NCBI RefSeq assembly: GCF_963678635.1
Contig: NC_087063.1
Span: forward strand, 78,701,617-78,765,616
DNA: 64,000 nt
Direction: 5' to 3'
Source: Symsagittifera roscoffensis
Lineage: Eukaryota; Xenacoelomorpha; Acoela; Convolutidae
A model generated the notes under the pieces. The model was not told where the DNA came from and did not search any database. It was given only the letters and a program-made list of their open reading frames with translations. The position numbers and the translations under genes were made by a program. Positions 41,442 through 52,760 of this stretch are shown here, piece after piece. The first letter of the stretch is position 1; each line of letters begins with the position of its first letter.

Positions 41442-43652
41442 AAAAGCTTACATTTTTTCCACTAAAGCAAAAAAAGATTCATGATATCAAACTTTGACGT
41501 TCATTTAAAAAAACGAACAATTTTGGTGCGTTTTTCTAATAAACAAAATTTACACATTGTTTTCACATTATTTCAAAGCTGTTCTCCGAAGAGTTTAAAA
41601 TGCACAGGTATGATTATCAAAATATTGCCAGCCTTGACGCGATAAATTGCCTTAATTTTTTTTCTACGCCAAATAGGTAGGCAATTTTTAATCTGTGTTG
41701 AATTTTAAGATCGTGCATGGGAACTGCTGCGGCCGCAAATTTTTACATTAATCGACGTATTTTAAGCGTGTGCCTTCCACTCGATTTTGTTCACCGATTT
41801 TGTTCAACAAAAATTTTTCGTTACTTTTTATGACATCCCGTTTTGTTTGACCAACTGCAAGTTATTTTTAGAAGCGCCTTTGTTGCCAATAAATATTCAT
41901 GTTAAGGGGGGGGGAACACAATAAAAAACTAATTTGGTTTGCTGGAACTTTAAAAAAAAAGTTCTGGCCTGTTTTTTTTTCAAAATACGCCTTCGTTAAA
42001 TCCTACCAGGCCCTTTTGAAAAAAATTTTGCACCCACCGTGACCCATACTTTGTCACTAAGTAGTTTTGCCGGTGGAATAAATCCCAGAGGATAAAAATT
42101 CCTAAGATAAAGTCCCCACAAATAAATCGTTCCAGCACTAAATCACTAAGTACCTCATAGGACTAAAACTTCCATCGAAATAGTCCCCCTCAAAACTTTT
42201 TAGGCAGAAAAGTATTTAGAAAAATTAGCTAAATTTTTACACCGTAAAAAATTTAAGACCACCAGCGTAAAAAGAACTAAGCCATGCAGATTAACAGCGG
42301 TAGTTTCAAAATAGTCGATCTTCCTGTAACTCATTGCTGAACATGTTATGCGGCTTATATGCCCAAAAGTGCCTTTAATCCTCCCGTGGATTTTTTTCTC
42401 AGATAAAACTGCAGCACAGAAAAGTTTACGAGGTTTAATATCTTTGGACAGGTTGATGGACTTTCCTGATAGGTGAAATCGACATTTGCAACATCGACTC
42501 AAATCCATATTGGAGTCTTTCAAAAGCCTTGATAATCAGTTGCACGGAAACAGACAATCCACAGGACTTTGTGTGAAATGGCCCTACTGATCAAAAATAC
42601 GGTTTTGATTTCCAATCAAAGAATCTCAAAGTAGTTTTTGGTATGGTCAGAAATCTGATACTATTGTTTTGTACCATTGCTCTACATAGTATAACTCCGG
42701 TTGATGTTAAGAATTTTTCGTTTTAAGAAAAACTTTCCAATCAATTTTAACAGTATTTTGACAGCGCTATAAAAAGACACGGAAAAGGTAAAATGAAAAA
42801 AGAACAAATCATAAAATAAGTGCAAAAGCTGCAAATTTGCATAATGCACTTTTTCCAAATATGAAAGTGTTTCATTCAGGCAAAACCAGTCCTGATCTTG
42901 ACGCGAACATGTCTACTTAAGCTCTAAAGTAAAAAGCAACGCTGGTCAGATCTGCTCGTCATAATTTCAGATCTGTGCAGAAGTGCAACTAACGCTACAT
43001 CTAGAACAATAGTTGGCAGATCTGCTATTTGTTATTTTGTTTTCAGTAATATAAGCTTTTTCTGATTTAGCAAAAAACAACTTGTAAAGCAATCGGTTGT
43101 TTCTGTTTTTTTTTGTGAACACAATTTTTTTCTTTGGCTACAGCGAGCGTCACTCAATGTTTTCCGAAGCCACTGAAAATATTGAACAAAAGTCAAAAAA
43201 GTTTTACAGGTAAAGAATCAAAAACTTTCACATGAAAAAAGCGACTTCGTAATGATGAAAGAAAGTCCTTTAACTGTATAAAGTAACCACCGCATAATAC
43301 TGGAAGGTATCAATCTATCAGTGTTTCATTGTTAAGGTATCAAAAACAAGTACGCGCCTACCATGAAAACTCACAAAATGGACAACGATACCGAGTTTTT
43401 TTCCATCTAAATCGTAATTTTCTGGTCATTGCGTATCTAGGAGTGCTGCTATTCGTGGGCCAAATTACTGTTTTTTGTAGAATTGGTCGACTAAAAATGA
43501 ATTTTGGAAAAAATAATAAAGAAGAGACTGTTTGAGTGGCTAGCTGGTCTCCCTCTTTTGATTCTACTCCTGCAGCTGCCTAAAAAACTAGAAAAAAATT
43601 AGCGGAGAAATTCAATTATAAATTACGTTTCAGCAATGTTCGATTAAAACAT

Positions 43653-43658
43653 TTTATT
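43653..43658 (-). promoter_or_regulatory. Candidate G-beta polyadenylation signal
   Basis: AATAAA on the - strand about 450 bases after the G-beta stop. Distance makes this tentative. Confidence 0.3.
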
Positions 43659-44107
43659 TAAAATATAAACAATGATTCTTTGTTTTAAATCCAGGGGACA
43701 TGCTCACAACAGACTCACCAATTGGCAGAAAATTAAAATTGTCCAATTGTCCCCTGAACCACATCGCAAAAAATTGTGCAAAGTTATACAGTGGATTAGA
43801 TGGAAAACTTTGTACCAATTGGATCTTCGTTAGTTGACAATCACAATCTATCATGCAAGATCTTGCATGGTTTCGTGTTTAAAAAGACATTGTAAGATCT
43901 TGTATATGTTGCAATGTGTTGCAATATTTAATTTCTCCCCTTTAAAGCTCCCAGCCTAGTAACAAAAAAACTATAGCCCATCCCCCCGCACTGTAATTCT
44001 ACTAAAATTGGGGGGCTTCTTTAGGAAATACTCCAATATTCCTGCAAGATTGTATGTCTTTGTCAACTAGGGTTCTGTTACTAGACTACCCCCCCTCCCG
44101 TATCTTT

Positions 44108-44274
44108 TCAGTCTGTTCTGGGATGCCCGGCGGTCCATACTTTGAGGAGAGTGTCGTGACTGCTGGTACAGAGAGCACTGCCGTCGTGGCTGACACTGAT
44201 GTGTGAAATAGTGTGGTCGTGCGCCTTCTCTATCCGAGTCGCATTCTTGTCGTCGAACTTCAACACGTCGTACA
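44108..44274 (-). CDS. G-beta exon 8 (end of blade 6, blade 7, stop)
   Basis: Acceptor [30 protein letters not shown], then [20 protein letters not shown] and VW, a seven-residue tail and TGA. The terminal Trp of the family is kept. Confidence 0.9.
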
Positions 44275-47200
44275 CTAAAATATAAATATAGCTTATATCA
44301 ACTTGTAGCCCTTGCCCTTATGTGTTTATAATGGTATGTGGTGTCATTATTCCCAGATCAGCAGTGGGTTTACGGGAGATCGCGCTGATGACCTTGATAA
44401 AATGTAGATAAAAGGAAAATGTGGTAGTAGGTCAACAAGCCGAAAGGCCAACAAACCGACAATAAGGTTACCATTCCAACAAGCCGAAAATTAACATTGT
44501 TACGCAATATGAGAACAGATTGTCACCGACTGTTGTTATGCAATTGTTACGTAATTCTGATGTAACTTACGCTATTCTCATGCAATTTCGGCTGCAAAAT
44601 ATGGCGGTTTGATGAGTATCAGCCAAAAATCCACCCAAAATATTTTTTTTAGGTTCTTTTGACCAAAAAATACTCTTTTTTTAACGCGCGCTGTCCCCCT
44701 TAAAAATATATTAATTCGAGCCGAACGCGCTTTTAGAAATTCTAGATCCGCATTTGAGACTTACATTTGAGCGAGAAAAAAAACTTAATTTAAAGGAAAC
44801 GTGCTTAAATAACTCATGTTGTCATGATATGATTACAGCTGAATTAGTTTACTGATAATTAAATTGGGTGTTTTTCAGGGGGATCATCCATGAATTGCAT
44901 CATCCATGATATCTCACCTATCATTTTGCTGGGCCCTGTGTTGGTGGCGGGGTTGATGAGGGAGGGGTCGGCGGAGGTGCCCACGACTGCTAGTCGGCCA
45001 CTCTTCGTGAAATCCATGCTGGTGAAGCTGAATCGGAACGCACGCGTCTCACCTGAATATTCAATAAAATTTGACAAACATATGCTTCTCATGCATTGGA
45101 AAGTTCGTTCGCGGCAGTTTAAATAGCCTTCAGTGTCCACTCAAGCTGGAGCTCTTCAAATCTTCAAATGTTAAACTATAGCTCGAAAACAATTTTGTAA
45201 GTTGACAATCATAGGAAAATTGAAAGATCAAGAAAACGATTACAATCTACAGTTGCAATTTATAGGGAAGATTGGAAGAGGATATATTTTCCTGGTTAAG
45301 TGAAACCCACCCCCATAAAAAGACCAAAAGGTAAAATCTTCTACTAAAAGAGTTAGTTATGGGAATTTTAAAAATTTTTTCAACGCTGCCTATAGAACAT
45401 TCCGGCTAATTTTCGGTCTTATATCAGCCATCCGAAGTATAACCTAATCGAAATATAAATCAACCGAAAAATAAATTGTTATATAACAGTATCATAACAA
45501 TTATTTATCTGAAGCAGGGGGGATTTAGGGGGGGAGGGGGGCGGATGCCCCCCCTCCTCAGGGATTCGACCCCTGCCGACCCAAAGGGTCCCCCCTTTGA
45601 TACTTTTTCAGAAATCCATTTTTGGCAGACCGACCCTAAAATTTTTCTAAAGGCGCCTTTGGCGCCAATATATCCTAACTTTGAGGGGGAGCGCGCGCCA
45701 AAAAAACGCATTTTTTTTTGTCAAAATTTTTCAAAAAGTGCCCAAAAACGGCTTTTTTGACTGTTTTTTCAAAAATTTCCCTGCGGCGCGGAAAATTTTT
45801 CCAAAATAGGCGTAAAACAGTGCTTTGGCAGAGCTCGAAAAATCTATTTGGTCGACCTAAAAAAAAAAAAGTCAAAATTTTGTAAATTTTTTTGAAAATC
45901 CGCCCCCCCTCGAGAAAATCCTAGATCCGCCCCTGATCTGAAGTAAGTAGGAGCTCGAGTAGGAGCTCGAAGGTGGGGAAAAGAAGGAGCTCGAAGGTGG
46001 GAGCTCGAAGGTGGGGAAAAGAAAAACGAGCCGAATGTTCGATTCTGATTGGCTCAAAATTTTTATGCTATAGCCAAGTTAACATCTTCTAGTTGAATAG
46101 TTTTGGAGGGATGATGGTAACTTAGCATAACGTGAAAAAGAGAAGAAAACTCGTATGACATTTTCCGATTCCCCTTTGTACTATTTTGAGATATCCATTT
46201 TTGGTGATGGACCCTAAAATTTTTCCTACTTATTTTGAGGGAGAAGCACGCGCCGAAAAAACGCGATTTTTTTGGTCAAAATATTCCAAAAGTGCCCAAA
46301 AACGGTTTTTCAAAGTTTTGCCTGCGGCGCAGAAAGTATGGCCAAAACAATGTCTTTTTAGCTCGGAAAATCAATTTGGTCGACTTAAAAATCCAGCCCC
46401 CCTTCGAGAAAAAATTAGATCCGCCCCTGAGATGTATAATGTATAGCGGATAGTTCAAGAATCAAGAAAAAAAATATCCATTCGACTAGAGTAGATGAAA
46501 TATTCCTCTTGAGACTTTTCTGCTACATCTCTGTTGGGCGAAGTTCCGATCCGATCAAGCCCTGATTTCAAGTAGGTAATAAGTGAAGTCGAACAAAGTT
46601 CACTAACTAGCCATTAACTAGCCATGAACTCGGCTAAGCTAGCCGAAATTATACGTGAGAGGATTATACTTCGTGACATGTACACTATATACGGCTTGCC
46701 AACACTCAGTTTGTACCAATTTTGTTGTCGGATCTGAGGTCGAATAGACACATGCAGCTGTCTGCGCCCTGATGTGCCCCGCCCCCCTCTCCCTCGTCCT
46801 CGTCCTCCATGTCGGCGAGACAAGCGAACGACAAATTTGTAGGGTGGAACACCACCACGTTCACGTCTACACAAAATTACATTATACCGAGTTGACGAAA
46901 AAATTTCCAGCCATACAGTTTCCCATACATTCAAAACACTGTATGCAGGGGCGAAATTAGGTGGTGGAGGGTACTCCCTTCAGGGATTAGACCCCCTCAC
47001 CAACTCAAGGGTTATCCCTTCGGTATTATTTTATGACATCCATTTTCTGCCGACCAACCCTACAATTTTTCTAAGGGTGCCTTCGGCGCCAGTATATACT
47101 AATTTTGAAGGGGTTCGCGCGCCAAAAAAAAACTTGATTTTTTGGTCAAAGTTTTCTAGAAAAAATGCCCAAGAGCGACATTTTTGACCTGTTTTTTTTT

Positions 47201-50200
47201 TCAAAAATTTGCATGCGGCGCAAAAATGTTGGTCGAAACATTGTATTCTTAGTGTTTTGGAAGCGCTAGGAAAATTTGGTTGGCCTAAAAAAAACTTCAA
47301 ATGCGACTTATTCCAGCTTTCATCTATACACTACATGTGCAGTTGTTATGCTTATGCTCACCTAAATCAGTGCCGGCGAAGCTCTGTCTGCAGAGTCCGT
47401 CTCTGATGTCCCAGAGTCGCACAGTGGCGTCACAAGCCCCAGTAATGAAGGTGCGCTTGTCAGGGGCCACTGAGATGGACATCACCCCTTCACAATGGCC
47501 ATGGTACACTGTCTTCATCTTGCCTAAACAGGCAATTAGCATAGTGGTTAGGCGTTCACTTCGAGATCGTCAGTTCGTATAATCGATCCCCTGTCACAGC
47601 AATCATAGTATGCGACGACGAGCTCTTATGTGACCTCTAGCTGCAGGTCTACCACAGCCTGACCGATTAGGGGTGCAATAGTGGCATCACGTGAAAGTTT
47701 TAGACGCAAAAAAACGGCCGTGAGCTTAACCTCAAAAAAACACAACCCAGTCTGGAATGTGGTGAATCAAGAGAAACGGACATGGTTTAGCCTTTCATAG
47801 ATACTGTGCGAATCGCAGAAACTCCAACTTGACAATTAAAATAGAAAAAAAAGATATCTTTAACTATCCTCCTTGCTACCTAGTAACGAAATCTCAGTTT
47901 TTTGGCAAGGTAAATGTACGTGTCATAAAACGCTTCTTTGATGAGTAGCACTTACAACGTATATTTAATTTTATCTTTGTTATAACACGATCTTTTTTGT
48001 GAAATCAGAACAATCGACGCCCTTTCTGAATGTATATTTACATTTGAACTTGTGAGAACTTGTTGTCTTTAGTAAATCAATGAACAAAGACCTTGATAAA
48101 CCTCAAACCAAAACTACCTATCAATTCAAAGAAGAAGAAGGAATCAGAAGCCACTTCATCACCCACCCTATATCCATGCTAAGGGGGGGGGGGGGGTGGA
48201 GTTGTTGTCTAACCCGTGGATACATCCCAGAGAATGGCAGTGGTGTCGCCGGATGCAGTGAGGATGTCGTTGTCGTCTATGAATCTGCAGCAGGCGACGT
48301 AGCCTGAGTGGGCACTGAACTCCTGCGAAGTGTACACGTTGTCCTTCCGCGCCTGTAGTGCATACACTGTGCACGCGTTGTCCAGACCTGCAACCCAATC
48401 CACACAAAAAGTCTTTTTTTTCTAATATACGGCCCAGAATTACCAAATTGTTATTTAATTACCAAACTTATTACTATTCGAATTTCAAAGAACATGCTAT
48501 CATAAAAGCCGTAAGGGTGCCCCAAAACTGGCACCAAAATTTGCGACTTAGGTTAGAAAAAAAAATAGTCGTAGCATAACACTTAACGCTCATTAATATT
48601 TGCTAGTGTAATAATGAAGCTCCAAAAACGATATATTTCAGAGGGTGTAAGAAATTCTGTCAAAAGCTTAAAAAAAGTCGAAAATTCACTGAATAAAAAA
48701 ACCACCCTATACATAAATATTCCACACTTTGTTCGAACAAAAATAAATGTTCTCTTTAATTTTTTCTTGTTTTTCTTTTGTACCAATTTCAACTCAACCA
48801 TGGATTGTATTTTTTTTTCGTTTGATTTTGAAAAAAATAGTATGAATCTTTCTATGTTTTTTTTCAAAACCGAACGCGTGAAGAATCGTCTAAGAGACAT
48901 CACTCTCCAGGCAGAAATGCCTTTTTGATGTTCTCTCAAGTGAACTCAAATGAATTGAGATACAAATATCAATTGAATCTTTCGAAGACTAATTAACTGT
49001 TATTATTAAACCTATGGATGATGGAATTCAAGTTCGGGGCTCTTTTCCAGTTTCCCCCCCCCCTTTCAAATTCAATTTTGAAAAGTCTATTTAACGTTGT
49101 CACAATGCAATGAAATTTGGCGTAGTGAACAAATCGACAATTCTGAACAGATTTTTTCTTCATACTTTACAGCGTAACATCACGCATTTAGCCGTAATAA
49201 CACGTAAAACAATCATAAAACTCGGTATTTTGAAAGGGGGGGGGGGGAACTGGAAAAGAGCCAAGTTCGGCTAGTCTTAATCAGAGACATCAATAACAGA
49301 AGTTGAAAAAGAGGTTCATAACAGAAGCTGCGATTCTGCTAGTGTTAAAAAGAAGCATTACTAAGTCGCCTTACCCCCACTGGCGACGAATCTGGGCGTC
49401 TTCTGGGAGAAGCAGCAGGACATGACCCAGGCACTCTTCATGGGGATGGCATGGACTTTGTGGGTGGAGTGGGCATCCCACACCATCAGTTTGCCATCTT
49501 GCGAGGCACTCACCAGGTGCTTCGAGTCCTTCGCCCACCCACAGCTGAACACTTTGGACAGGTGGCCTGAAAGAGAAGTGACTCTTTTTTCCCGGGCCGA
49601 GATGTTTGTGTTCGACCTATTTCTATACTTTTGAAGAGTATCTTTTTGCTCTTTCACACATGTTCGTTCACGACCAGGCATGAATGAAAAATGAAATATT
49701 AGAACGCATGAATGAAAAAAGAAATCATTTGCATAGTTTCGCGCACTTTTCCGGGCTCTTTCAGAACTTTCCGGGCTCTTTCACACTTTTCTCGCATCTT
49801 TCCCTCATCAAAACATACTCTTCAACAGTAAGAACATAGTTGAAGACGACCTTGGGCAAAAGAGCCGCACCCGGGCACTTCGTGCCCTCAGGCTGGACTC
49901 TTTTTCCCTCGGGCATCTTTCAACTATGTTCTAACTATTACAAAGACGAGCACGTGCAGTTTCGCGATTCAAGTTTCAGTCTGCTCAATTGTGGTCCACT
50001 CATCATGGTTGAATGATAATTTGCTTATATTATGGGCTATCATATGTGTCCTTATACACAAAATCTGCAATTGCTCAAACACTTTGAATAAACATAGCAA
50101 ACAGAAGATTGGAAAGTGTAAAATAAAAAGGAAATTTAAAAAAAGTTGATTGAACTTTCAACTTTCGAAAAAAAGTGTATAAAGTTAAAACTCTTTAAAT

Positions 50201-51726
50201 ATCAACTGTTCATGATTGATTTTTTTTCTTATAAAATTAACCCCCAATTCAGAAAACTGGATCAAGGGGTTTTTTTTATTCCGCTGGTAATTCTGTCGAA
50301 GCTAGAAATCGATCATGTTAATTTTTCACGCCATTTTCGCTTCCGTAATTGGAAAGCGCAATTTGCGAATCTTTTAGCAAATGAACTTTAATTGAAATAA
50401 GCATAAACACCTTCGATGGTTCCAAACGCCGAAAACGAAAGCGACGGATTTTCACATTTTGACACTTTTTTCTAACTTTCTTCGGCTCTTTGAGACGATC
50501 ATATGGTTATGTATGGTTATAGTGAGTGTCCTATATGGGTCATTTTCTTACCCTTGAGAGTTCGCTTGGCCTTGAACTGAATCCGGTGGAGAGGATTGAC
50601 AGAAGAGGTCACATCCTGCAGAGGGTGTTGCTCAACTAACCCGAACATTCACTTACCCGACAAAAGTTTGGCCGAAATAAATAAATTAATTAATTACAGC
50701 TTAATGAAATTATTTTTGATTCAAATGAGAAGAAAATTTGACCAATCAAGGCTTTTCAACTAATCATTCTCAGAAACAGTTTGTTCGAACCAAAATAGTC
50801 CCAAACCGCGCAAAAAAAAACGTTTAGGAGGAAGGAACTTTTTGGATCTAGTTTTGGAAATAACCGCCAATAAAAATCGAACGCAAATCTGATTGCAATT
50901 TTGAACCAAATAAAATAATGGCGTGGCAGATCTTAGCTTGGTATGTTTATGGAGGAGGATGTCAACTTGATCCAAAGTGTCTGAATTTATGAGTAGACTG
51001 ACCAATCAGCATTGAGTGCCATTTTTTCAAATTTCGAATCTGTTTACCAAATTCGCATATGCTTAAGAGTCGAATTAGTTCATTAAAGGTATGTAAATTC
51101 AAGACTAGAGGGTAAAAGGTTATAAGATTTTTTAGTGCGTGAGGCCGAGCTCTCACTTGACCTCTAGCTTCAGGTCTACCAAAGCCTGACCAATTTCGGC
51201 TGCAGCAGAGGTTCCATGTGTAAATTCTAGACACAAAAAATGGCCTTTTGTCGCAAAAAAAGAGCTTCGCTCATTAAAATAACTCAGCCGGGAAGGTGGG
51301 GAAATAAGAGAAACAGACTATGCTTAGACAGGCTGGATAGCTTTTCATAGATCCTCTGCGAATTGCAGAATCCACAATTATTTTAGTAAGGTTAGTTGCA
51401 AGCAACAATCCGGGAGCATATCTCTTGTGCGAAGGACGAACGCCCACATATTTTTTCAGCCGACGCATCAGAATTCTGTATTCATAAATTCGGAGGAAAT
51501 AAGCGATAAATTGAGTCAATTTTGGGCATATGTTACAGGACATTGATTGGTTTACAATTTTCGGCCCTTTGCGTATTCGGCCCTTTGCGCATGAGAATAC
51601 CCCCCCCCCCCCCCTACAATCCTGCAGAGTGGCGTCGCACATCTCCTTCCTCTGGAGCAGTATCTTTTCCCGCAGTGACTCCACCTCCTCACGCAACTTC
51701 TCAACTGTCACTTTTTCCTCCATCAT
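44108..51726 (-). CDS. Heterotrimeric G-protein beta subunit, 8 exons
   Basis: Exons in transcript order: 51726-51618, 50635-50552, 49566-49375, 48387-48214, 47523-47362, 46866-46717, 45052-44918, 44274-44108, all GT-AG, 1173 bases, 390 residues, and all seven introns in phase 1. The protein pairs with G-gamma and holds G-alpha at the inner membrane face. N-terminal coiled coil (about 4-34), RTLKGHLSK, then seven WD40 blades: [55 protein letters not shown], a CLFDLRSD blade, a divergent sixth, and HDTLLKVW. Closest to the GNB1-4 class, not GNB5, by [13 protein letters not shown]. Animal G-beta is about 340 residues. The extra length is an acidic, glycine-rich insert (about 259-276) in blade 5, a loop in blade 6 (about 315-334) and a short C-terminal tail. 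Start chosen at the first ATG of a double ATG aligned with the family start. Confidence 0.93.
44690..44762. repeat. Family-1 MITE fragment in G-beta intron 7
   Basis: Only ACGCGCGCTGTCCCCCTTAA, a CGCGCTTTTAGAAATTC stretch and CTAGATCCGC remain. Confidence 0.45.
44918..45052 (-). CDS. G-beta exon 7 (blade 6)
   Basis: Acceptor TTGAATATTCAG, donor [30 protein letters not shown] matches ITSVAFSRSGRLLLAG. A loop rich in Ser, Pro and Asn then replaces the usual YDDFNCNIWD. Confidence 0.88.
45515..45935. mobile_element. Full family-1 MITE with exact 8-bp duplication
   Basis: CAGGGGGGATTTAGGGGG to TCCTAGATCCGCCCCTG, 421 bp, flanked by exact ATCTGAAG at 45507-45514 and 45936-45943. In G-beta intron 6. 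Confidence 0.92.
46170..46429. mobile_element. 5'-truncated family-1 MITE
   Basis: Keeps the CCCCTTTGTACTATTTTGAG block through the right end TTAGATCCGCCCCTG. The left end is missing. In G-beta intron 6. Confidence 0.75.
46717..46866 (-). CDS. G-beta exon 6 (blade 5 with acidic insert)
   Basis: Acceptor TTTTGTGTAG, donor [27 protein letters not shown], an acidic/glycine-rich insert, then [11 protein letters not shown]. It aligns with ESDINAVAFFP and CRLFDLRADQE of the family. The usual GSDDAT turn is replaced. Confidence 0.82.
46946..47298. mobile_element. 3'-truncated family-1 MITE
   Basis: Starts CAGGGGCGAAATTAGG and carries the family blocks to TTGGTTGGCCTAAAAAAAAC. The right terminal repeat is gone. 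In G-beta intron 5. Confidence 0.75.
47362..47523 (-). CDS. G-beta exon 5 (blade 4)
   Basis: Acceptor TTGCCTGTTTAG, donor [27 protein letters not shown], then [20 protein letters not shown] family-A SINE begins within a few bases of the acceptor. Confidence 0.92.
47531..47820 (+). mobile_element. tRNA-headed SINE, family A
   Basis: Head GGCAATTAGCATAGTGGTTA (A-box-like) and AGTTCGTATAATCGATCCCC (B-box-like) are followed by the body GACGAGCTCTTATGTGACC ... CTGTGCGAATCGCAGAA. Abuts the acceptor of G-beta exon 5. Confidence 0.8.
48214..48387 (-). CDS. G-beta exon 4 (end of blade 2, blade 3)
   Basis: Acceptor TTGGGTTGCAG, donor [17 protein letters not shown], then [18 protein letters not shown] and [18 protein letters not shown]. 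Confidence 0.93.
48590..48745. repeat. Fold-back family tail fragment in G-beta intron 3
   Basis: AATTCTGTCAAAAGCTTAAAAAAAGTCGAAAATTC, shortened, then CCACCCTATACATAAATATTCC recall the tail module at 18.9 kb. Confidence 0.45.
49038..49262. mobile_element. Family-3 hAT-type MITE with exact 8-bp duplication
   Basis: GGCTCTTTTCCAGTTTCCCC at the left and its complement GGGGAACTGGAAAAGAGCC at the right. Exact AAGTTCGG lies on both sides (49030-49037 and 49263-49270). 225 bp, in G-beta intron 3. Confidence 0.9.
49375..49566 (-). CDS. G-beta exon 3 (blade 1 and most of blade 2)
   Basis: Acceptor TTCTCTTTCAG, donor G|GTAAGG. Contains [31 protein letters not shown] and [16 protein letters not shown]-alpha contact residues are largely retained (K, L/I and the WVM motif). 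Confidence 0.93.
50552..50635 (-). CDS. G-beta exon 2
   Basis: Acceptor GGGTTAG. Translation [20 protein letters not shown] then FKAKRTLKG, matching the family's DPVGRIQMRTRRTLRG. Donor G|GTAAGA. An internal AG would start it at 50615, but phase then fails with the GT donor of exon 1. Confidence 0.8.
51141..51370 (+). mobile_element. 5'-truncated family-A SINE
   Basis: Lacks the tRNA-like head. Body CGAGCTCTCACTTGACCTCT to CTCTGCGAATTGCAGAA. In G-beta intron 1. Confidence 0.7.
51618..51726 (-). CDS. G-beta exon 1 (start, coiled coil)
   Basis: [15 protein letters not shown]...MCDATLQD. Donor GATT|GTAGGG, phase 1. Aligns with the N-terminal helix that binds G-gamma. The frame is open upstream of the ATG to a GTG but has no other ATG. 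Confidence 0.8.
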
Positions 51727-52760
51727 TCTCTCACTTTTGTAGCTGTCACTCACTCACAATAGTCTAAACAGCGGGAGGAAATGACCTTCATGGCCGAAAG
51801 ATCGATTGGCCGACAACTTACATTAGCCAACCTGAGTTCAGTCTAGTTAAAATTTTGGCTGGTTGCTTTGCAATTAGCACATATAATTCATTCATAGTTA
51901 TCTTTGGAAAAAAAACATAAGAACGGAACGAGAACTAGTGAATCATAGCCCTACCAACGTATTAAGCAATTTTCGGAATCTTTTTAACAATCTCCCCCCC
52001 CCCCCCCCTCCCTATGGTATATACTTAACAATCCCCCCATGAATAAATATAATAAATAAGCACAGAGCTTTCTAGGTGAACCTCAGTAAAGAAGTAAGCT
52101 TCAAATCAATTAAGTTGAGACAATTTAAAGAACGGGCCTAACAATTGAGTGTACAGGCAATTGAAACTACAATTATGGACAAAAGAGAGAACAACCATCT
52201 CCCCTCCTCCCCCTCCCCGAAGAACTAATTCAAGGCTTATGCTTATTCGGTTTTGCACACAGAAAATAATTCCCCTCATTGCAATGGCGGGTAGCTGGAG
52301 GGATCCAAAATATAAATGCTCCCCAACGACGGTCAACGACTGGAAAAAGTTAGGAGAACCGAAATAGTTGAAGGAATCAGAAAAAAATAGGGCGTAGCAA
52401 TTAGCATGTGTGCCTTCTAGCATGCTATAAGTGCTTTAAACTTTCACACAATTTCAAAAAAAAAATCGCTTTGTTGGGGAAAAAAAACAAAATTACACGC
52501 TGATAAAAAAATCACAAGTTTGAGTGAAAGAGCGAGTCTTCAAACTAACAGTTGTGTTTTCTACGATTTGCAGAGGATAAATTGAAAACTTTCCAGCTTT
52601 TCTAAGCATAGACCGTGTAGAGTTAGTGTTTCTACTGTATTACATGCCCCAGTGTTCTAAGCCTAAAATTGTTTAGTCAAAACGATAGAAAAGAAAATTA
52701 AACAAAAGATCAAGCTCAAAATAGTTTATTTTTTCTATATTTTAAAAATCAGTCCCTCCT
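51727..52760. other. Upstream of G-beta
   Basis: No core promoter motif recognised. A family-2 MITE fragment with a long C-run lies near 51990-52080 (ACAATCTCCCCC, then TACTTAACAATCCCC). No gene. Confidence 0.4.

Larger units (their letters stand above)
40456..44107. other. Intergenic DNA between glycosyltransferase-like and G-beta genes
   Basis: Holds one family-1 MITE (41022-41441). Frames at 42200-42523 and 43654-43854 have no recognised relatives. An 18-bp perfect palindrome CATGCAAGATCTTGCATG lies at 43853-43870. Confidence 0.5.

Noticed and set aside
48614-48939. Overlapping frames of 104 and 118 codons on both strands
   Set aside because: AT-rich intron DNA of the G-beta gene that includes a repeat-family tail; composition is Phe/Lys/Asn-heavy.
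50615-51618. GA-AG non-canonical intron between G-beta exons 1 and 2 (CTGCAG joined to GATGTG)
   Set aside because: A canonical GT donor four bases on and an AG acceptor 20 bases earlier give the right phase and a sensible peptide, so no odd splice is needed.
51274-51753. 159-codon - strand frame read as one protein
   Set aside because: Only its first part is G-beta exon 1. After the GT donor it runs into intron DNA and a SINE.
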